A stretch of 10,286 bases of DNA from PVC group bacterium. GTDB lineage: Bacteria > Verrucomicrobiota > Kiritimatiellia > SS1-B-03-39 > PXDE01. The stretch spans positions 1-10,286 of the forward strand of contig PXDE01000448.1 of NCBI GenBank assembly GCA_003566475.1, written 5' to 3'. The position numbers were made by a program, and so were the translations under genes. The notes under the pieces were generated by a model that saw only the letters and a program-made list of their open reading frames with translations, was not told the DNA's origin and did no database searches. This document shows positions 6,868-10,286 of this stretch, piece after piece. How positions within the stretch are numbered: the stretch's first letter is position 1; each line of letters begins with the position of its first letter.

Positions 6868-6893
6868 GGCACGGGGGCGCCTGCCCCCGTGCC
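6868..6893. repeat. 26-bp palindrome, copy 1
   Basis: Arms of 11 bases (GGCACGGGGGC and its complement) enclose a GCCT loop. The 30 bases at 6865-6894 are identical to 10211-10240. Confidence 0.85.
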
Positions 6894-6954
6894 CCTGCCC
6901 CCAGAACCATCCGTCGGCCCTGGAAAGATTCCCCGCCACCTGGAGGATCCCAGA

Positions 6955-6980
6955 GGCACGGGGGGAGGCCCCCCCGTGCC
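6955..6980. repeat. 26-bp palindrome, copy 2, opposite loop orientation
   Basis: Arms GGCACGGGGGG and its complement enclose an AGGC loop, the reverse complement of the GCCT loop in the other copies. The eleventh base pair has changed on both arms (C to G and G to C), so pairing is kept. Confidence 0.8.
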
Positions 6981-7011
6981 ACGGGAAAGCCGCCCCACAT
7001 CCCACGACTTG

Positions 7012-7039
7012 TCCGACGTAGCGTCCTCGCGAAGTCGGA
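7012..7039. repeat. TCCGAC-type 28-bp hairpin, copy b
   Basis: TCCGAC and GTCGGA close the unit, with GTAGC and GCGAA inside. It is preceded by ACTTG, as is copy c. Confidence 0.6.
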
Positions 7040-7156
7040 TCGCACAACCCACATCGGCACCGCCGCCTCCCCCATCATCCGGCTGGACCCTGCGGTCCGG
7101 CCTCCTTGTGCACGCTGTCCTCGCTCCACGAAGGGAACGGCGAATCCGACCCCATG

Positions 7157-7290
7157 GCCTTAGTCCTAGCGCCTTAGTCTCGAATACCTTAGTCCCAATA
7201 CCTTCGTCTCCGAACAGGTAGGTTGGGGAGAAGACTGAGGTGGAGGACTAAGGCAAAGGGACTAAGGACCAAGGACGACGGACCAAGGAC
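7157..7290. repeat. Inverted array of CTTAGTC / GACTAAG units
   Basis: GCCTTAGTCC (7157), GCCTTAGTCT (7171), CCTTAGTCCC (7187) and the variant CCTTCGTCTC (7201) run one way. GGACTAAGGC (7245), GGGACTAAGG (7258) and several GGACCAAGGAC variants up to 7290 run the other way. It is a non-coding patchwork that can fold in many registers. Confidence 0.75.
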
Positions 7291-7303
7291 AGACTTGCCG
7301 CAC

Positions 7304-7323
7304 CCCGCATCCCGCATCCCGCA
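7304..7323. repeat. ATCCCGC heptamer array, first part
   Basis: About three CCCGCAT units, cut off by the TCCGAC hairpin unit that follows. The array resumes at 7356. Confidence 0.7.
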
Positions 7324-7328
7324 ACTTG

Positions 7329-7356
7329 TCCGACGAAGCTTCTGAGCGAAGTCGGA
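7329..7356. repeat. TCCGAC-type 28-bp hairpin, copy c
   Basis: TCCGAC and GTCGGA close the unit, with GAAGC and GCGAA inside, giving a symmetric GAA/GAA internal loop. It sits within the heptamer array as if inserted there. Confidence 0.65.
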
Positions 7357-7411
7357 TCCCGCATCCCGCATCGCGCATCACGTATCCCGTATCCCGTATC
7401 CCGTATCACCC
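7356..7411. repeat. ATCCCGY heptamer array next to the scpB stop
   Basis: Seven consecutive 7-bp units: ATCCCGC twice, ATCGCGC, ATCACGT, then ATCCCGT three times, followed by a degenerate ATCACCC. The last unit ends 5 bases from the scpB stop codon. On the scpB coding strand it reads as regularly spaced GGG tracts. Confidence 0.85.
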
Positions 7412-7416
7412 GCCCC

Positions 7417-8277
7417 TCACCGCTCCTCGTCGTCCTCCTCGTCATCCTCCTCAAACTCGTCCTCGTCCTCCTCTTCGTCCTCCTCGTCGTAAACCTCCTC
7501 TTCCTCATCCTCCGGCGAATCGTCGTCGGTGGGGGCTGCGGGCTCGGACGCATCGGACCCATCGGACCCATCGGACTCGGACTCATCGAATGCTTCGGAT
7601 GGCGGGGCGTCGTCTTTGTCGGCTGGGGTTGGGGAGTCGTCGGCCTCCGCCGCCTCGGCCTGCTTCTGCCGGGTGGCGCGGCTGGGCGGCGGGCCCTGGC
7701 GGCGGAGTTCCTCGACCGCCGGGAGGTCGTCGATGCGGCGGAGGCCGAAGTATTCGAGGAACCGGGTGGTGGTGGCGAACAGCCAGGGCCGGCCGGGGAG
7801 GTCGCTGCGGCCGGCCACCCGGACCAGGTCCAGCTCCATCAGCCTGCGCACCACCTGATCCACCGCCACCCCGCGCACCTGCTCGACCTCGGCCCGGGTG
7901 CAGGGCTGCCGGTAGGCGATGATGGCCAGGGTCTCGAGGGCGGGCTTGGAGAGGCGGTTGCCCGCAGGCTTGCGGTCGAGCAGCACCCGGAGCCAGGGGG
8001 AGCAGGCCACGTCGTTCTCGATCCGGAACCCGCCCGCCACCTCGCGCAGGTCCATGCCCGCGTCGCGCAGCCGGCCCCGCAGCTCCTCCAGAGCCGCCCC
8101 GATCTCCTTCGCCCCGGCCCGGGCCCAGGCGGGGACGTCGACGTCGGGGATCTCCCGCTCCTGGGCGGTGCGTTTGAGCACCCGGCGGATCTCGTCCACC
8201 GAGAGCGGGGCCGGGGCCGCATAGAGCAGCGCCCCCACAATCTGCACCAGGCCGGGTCCGGAATCGGAATCGCTCAT
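7417..8277 (-). CDS. scpB: Segregation and condensation protein B
   Basis: ScpB dimers bind ScpA and, with Smc, form the condensin that organises and segregates the chromosome. The core (residues 1-190) has two winged-helix domains. The family hallmark LSKPALETLAIIAYRQP (109-125) and the following CTRAEVEQVRGV are present, as is GRPWLFATTTRFLEYFGL (162-179). The start ATG overlaps the scpA stop by four bases. The protein is 286 residues, about 90 longer than usual. The extra part (from about 195) is a disordered tail with SDGSDGSDA repeats (235-243) and a run of Asp/Glu to the end. Such a tail may be disordered and could compete electrostatically with DNA or basic partners; that is inference. 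Confidence 0.95.
   Translation of the reverse strand: MSDSDSGPGLVQIVGALLYAAPAPLSVDEIRRVLKRTAQEREIPDVDVPAWARAGAKEIGAALEELRGRLRDAGMDLREVAGGFRIENDVACSPWLRVLLDRKPAGNRLSKPALETLAIIAYRQPCTRAEVEQVRGVAVDQVVRRLMELDLVRVAGRSDLPGRPWLFATTTRFLEYFGLRRIDDLPAVEELRRQGPPPSRATRQKQAEAAEADDSPTPADKDDAPPSEAFDESESDGSDGSDASEPAAPTDDDSPEDEEEEVYDEEDEEEDEDEFEEDDEEDDEER
7549..7575 (-). repeat. Three 9-bp TCCGATGSG repeats inside scpB
   Basis: On the coding strand: TCCGATGGG, TCCGATGGG and TCCGATGCG, read as SDG-SDG-SDA. The similarity to the DUF4340 repeat continues downstream: TCCGAGCC, then GC, then a GACGAC block. Confidence 0.9.
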
Positions 8278-9074
8278 GTCGCCTCCACCGATGATGCTAC
8301 CGCGGGCTCGCCGGCCTCCGGAACCAGGGCCGGAACCACGCCGTCGTCATCCCGCCGCTCGATGAGAATGTCTCCGAAATGGCTCTCCTGGCCGACCCGG
8401 ATCTGGCGGAGGCGGATGAGCTCGAGGATGGCCAGAAAGGTGCAGACCAGCTCGGCCCGGCTGCGCATGGGGCGGATGAGGTCCAGAAACGAGAACGACG
8501 CGTGGTCCCGGAGCCGGGCCAGCAGATCCCCGATCTTGTCCGCCACCGTGAACCGCTCCGCCGCGATGTCGCGCAGATCCTCGGCGGGAATCCGCTGCAG
8601 GGCGGTCTGGAAGGCGGCGAGCAGATCGAACAGGCTGACGTCGCGGAGGGCGGCCTCGGGGTCGGCCTCGATCCGGGTCTCCTCCTGCCCCCGGGCGAAC
8701 ACCTCGTCCTGGCGCAGCTCCTGCTCCTCCAGAAACGACGCCGCGTCCTTGAACTTCTTGTACTCCACGAGCTGGCGGATGAGATCCCACCGGGGATCCA
8801 CATCCTCCTCCTCGTCCTCCAGGGGAGCCCGCTCCTCGCGGGGCAGGAGCATGCGGCTCTTGATCAGCAGCAGGGTCGAGGCCATGACCAGGAACTCCCC
8901 CGCGATGTTCAGGTCCAGCATCTGCATCAGGTTGAGGTAGGCCAGGTACTGCTCGGTGATGGGCACGATGGGAATGTCGAGGATGTCGAGCTCGTCGCGC
9001 TTGATCAGGTACAGAAGCAGATCGAGCGGCCCCTCGAACACCTCGAGCTGCACCTTGTAGTCGCCGGGATCCAT
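8274..9074 (-). CDS. scpA: Segregation and condensation protein A
   Basis: A 266-residue kleisin that bridges the two Smc heads and binds a ScpB dimer. The N-terminal domain is typical: LEVFEGPLDLLLYLIKRDEL (10-29), then DILDIPIVPITEQYL and the ScpB-binding region LDLNIAGEFLVMASTLLLIK (given as a 20-residue block, 53-72). The C-terminal winged helix that contacts the Smc head lies near 195-245 (VCTFLAILELIRL). Length is normal. It begins 15 bases after trpS, has no visible Shine-Dalgarno, and overlaps scpB by 4 bases, so translation probably depends on coupling. An acidic loop (EDEEEDVD) near residue 86 is common in ScpA. Confidence 0.96.
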   Translation of the reverse strand: MDPGDYKVQLEVFEGPLDLLLYLIKRDELDILDIPIVPITEQYLAYLNLMQMLDLNIAGEFLVMASTLLLIKSRMLLPREERAPLEDEEEDVDPRWDLIRQLVEYKKFKDAASFLEEQELRQDEVFARGQEETRIEADPEAALRDVSLFDLLAAFQTALQRIPAEDLRDIAAERFTVADKIGDLLARLRDHASFSFLDLIRPMRSRAELVCTFLAILELIRLRQIRVGQESHFGDILIERRDDDGVVPALVPEAGEPAVASSVEAT

Positions 9075-9089
9075 GGTGCGGCGCGGCGG

Positions 9090-10055
9090 CTAGGCGAGGC
9101 CCACGGCCCGGCGGGCCGCGTCCAGGGTGCGGCGGGTCTCGGCCCGGGCCCGTTCCGCGCCTGCGGCCAGAATCGCCGCCACCCCGTCCGGGTCGGCGGC
9201 CAGGGCCTCGCGGCGCTCCCGGAACGGGGCGAAGTGGGTCTCGAAGGCGTCGGCCAGGGCCTTCTTGGCCTCGCCGTAGCCCAGGCCGCCGGCCCGGTAG
9301 CGGGCGGCCATGGCCTCGCGCTCGGCGTCGGACACCAGCAGGCGGTAGAGCTGGAACACGGTGCAGGTCTCGGGATCCTTGGGCTCCTCCACCGTCCGGC
9401 TGTCGGTGACGATCTTCATGATCCGCTTGCGGGTCGCCCTGGGATCGGCAAACAGATCCAGGGTGTTGCCGTAGGATTTCGACATCTTCTGCCCGTCCAG
9501 GCCGGGCACAGTGGCCACCTGCTCGCGGATCACCGGCACCGGCGGCACGAACACCTCGCCGTACTGGCGGTTGAACTTCTGGGCCACGTCCCGGGCCACC
9601 TCCAGGTGCTGCTTCTGGTCCTGGCCCACCGGCACCTGCTCGCCACGCACGGCCAGGATGTCGGCGGTCATGAGCACCGGATAGGCGAACAGGGCGTGGG
9701 TGGCGGGGATGCCTTTGGCCGTCTTGTCCTTGAAGGAATGGCAGCGCTCGAGCAGGCCCATGGGGGTGACCACCGAGAGCAGCCAGGTCAGCTCGGTCAC
9801 CTCGGGCAGGTCGCTCTGGACATAGAAGGCGGTCCGTTCGGGGTCCAGGCCGAGGGCGAGGAAATCGAGCACGGCGTCGCGGATGTGGCCGCGCAGGCGG
9901 TCGGGATCGTCCACCGTGGTCAGGGCGTGGTAGTCCGCGATGAACACAAAGCTCTCCGCCCCCTGCTCCTGGAGGTCCAGGATGGGCTTCATCATGCCGA
10001 AGTAGTTGCCCAGATGGAGGGCGCCGGAGGGTTGGATGCCGGACAGGACGCGCAT
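9090..10055 (-). CDS. trpS: Tryptophanyl-tRNA synthetase
   Basis: A class I aminoacyl-tRNA synthetase that charges tRNA-Trp. The start at 10055 gives 321 residues, normal for bacterial TrpS, and the expected beginning MRVLSGIQPSGALHLGNY. The HIGH-type motif is HLGN (14-17) and the KMSKS loop is exact (190-194). MTADILA (129-135) holds the Asp (D131) that reads the indole nitrogen, and VGQDQKQHLE (143-152) is the conserved ATP/Trp segment. The open frame runs on to the window edge with GTG at 10286, but that extension covers repeats and is not part of the protein. The gene leads the trpS-scpA-scpB operon. No Shine-Dalgarno is evident. Confidence 0.97.
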   Translation of the reverse strand: MRVLSGIQPSGALHLGNYFGMMKPILDLQEQGAESFVFIADYHALTTVDDPDRLRGHIRDAVLDFLALGLDPERTAFYVQSDLPEVTELTWLLSVVTPMGLLERCHSFKDKTAKGIPATHALFAYPVLMTADILAVRGEQVPVGQDQKQHLEVARDVAQKFNRQYGEVFVPPVPVIREQVATVPGLDGQKMSKSYGNTLDLFADPRATRKRIMKIVTDSRTVEEPKDPETCTVFQLYRLLVSDAEREAMAARYRAGGLGYGEAKKALADAFETHFAPFRERREALAADPDGVAAILAAGAERARAETRRTLDAARRAVGLA

Positions 10056-10095
10056 GGTCAGAGGGGCCAAGGGTTGCGGACTCGCAAAGCGCGTG

Positions 10096-10125
10096 ACTGT
10101 AGGCCAGATCCGCCGGGCGGGCCAA
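10096..10125 (-). promoter_or_regulatory. Weak candidate promoter of trpS-scpAB
   Basis: On the minus strand, TTGGCC (10125-10120) and TACAGT (10101-10096) are 18 bases apart, each matching the consensus at 4 of 6 positions. The start would lie about 35 bases before the trpS ATG. In DNA this GC-rich such matches are not strong evidence. Confidence 0.25.
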
Positions 10126-10154
10126 GCGCGAAAGCGGGGGGCGGCGTTGCCGCC

Positions 10155-10203
10155 GGGGATGGGGGATTGGGGATTGGGGATTGGGGATTGGGGATTGGGG
10201 GAT
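10155..10203. repeat. GGGGATT heptamer array upstream of trpS
   Basis: Five perfect GGGGATT units (10162-10196), flanked by GGGGAT at 10155-10160 and GGGGGAT at 10197-10203. The opposite strand reads AATCCCC, the same ATCCC core as the heptamers after scpB. The regular four-G tracts with 3-base ATT spacers fit a G-quadruplex pattern, on the strand that is template for trpS. Confidence 0.9.
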
Positions 10204-10213
10204 CTCCGGTCGT

Positions 10214-10239
10214 GGCACGGGGGCGCCTGCCCCCGTGCC
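10214..10239. repeat. 26-bp palindrome, copy 3
   Basis: Identical to the palindrome at 6868-6893, including the GCCT loop, and placed just beyond the heptamer array upstream of trpS. The rest of 10056-10286 shows no gene. Confidence 0.85.
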
Positions 10240-10286
10240 CACGCCCCCGCGACCGACCTGCGGCCATGCCCAAACACCGCCGCCAC

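Larger units (their letters stand above)
6149..7416. other. Repeat-filled convergent intergenic region
   Basis: This 1,268-bp stretch lies between the 3' ends of two converging operons. Several open frames run through it on both strands, but their products are Arg/Pro/Gly-rich, match no family I recognise and run straight across the palindromes, so none is called as a gene. Its content is almost wholly short repeats: a composite repeat, GGCACGGGGGC-type palindromes, a 22-bp-arm hairpin, TCCGAC hairpins, a CTTAGTC array and a heptamer array, each listed separately. Positions 6240-6340 and 7040-7150 show nothing I can name. Confidence 0.7.

Noticed and set aside
6209..7221. Long plus-strand open frames in the convergent region (270 and 272 codons)
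   Set aside because: They run through palindromes and repeats, overlap each other in different frames, have Arg/Pro/Gly-rich products and no family motif or ribosome site.
6541..7411. CRISPR array
   Set aside because: Repeats are of several families, inverted and irregularly spaced, with no equal-length spacers and no cas gene nearby.
10056..10286. N-terminal extension of TrpS by 77 residues from a GTG at the window edge
   Set aside because: The extension translates the heptamer array and palindrome. TrpS normally starts at MRVLSGIQPSG, and the length from there is correct.
1..10286. tRNA, rRNA or transposase genes
   Set aside because: None recognised by eye on either strand: no tRNA arm pattern and no DDE or serine/tyrosine recombinase motif in any plausible reading frame.

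Overview
The window is very GC-rich (about 70% by eye). It carries two chromosomal operons, one toxin-antitoxin pair and a great deal of short repetitive DNA. The housekeeping operon trpS-scpA-scpB, the GldA/GldF/GldG-like ABC operon ending in a DUF4340 protein, and the dense palindromic intergenic repeats suggest a bacterium of the PVC group, perhaps Kiritimatiellota or Planctomycetota, probably an environmental lineage. That placement is inference from gene content, not a database match.

Layout. Positions 18-682 (minus strand) hold a VapBC-type pair, antitoxin first, with a 4-base overlap. Positions 683-1243 separate this pair from a divergent plus-strand operon and hold a 315-bp MITE-like inverted-repeat element (751-1065) and two hairpins. 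Positions 1244-6148 are a four-gene plus-strand operon: ABC ATPase, six-helix ABC-2 permease, GldG-family membrane-anchored auxiliary protein, and DUF4340 protein. The genes overlap or are separated by at most 12 bases, so they probably make one membrane complex of unknown substrate. Positions 6149-7416 form a 1.27-kb convergent intergenic region with no believable gene. It is packed with at least four repeat families: a second copy of the composite repeat, GGCACGGGGGC palindromes, TCCGAC...GTCGGA hairpins, and tandem CTTAGTC and ATCCCGY arrays. Positions 7417-10055 (minus strand) carry trpS, scpA and scpB in transcription order: tryptophanyl-tRNA synthetase and the two non-SMC subunits of the chromosome condensin. 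Positions 10056-10286 are upstream of trpS and hold a G-rich heptamer array and another copy of the GGCACGGGGGC palindrome.

The genes belong to known families. The most unusual material is the repeats: a deeply symmetric MITE-like element with a collinear second copy; heptamer arrays with G-quadruplex potential both directly after the scpB stop codon and upstream of trpS; and a 9-bp TCCGATGRG repeat found in the same reading frame inside two unrelated genes (DUF4340 and scpB). No RNA gene, CRISPR array or transposase was seen.
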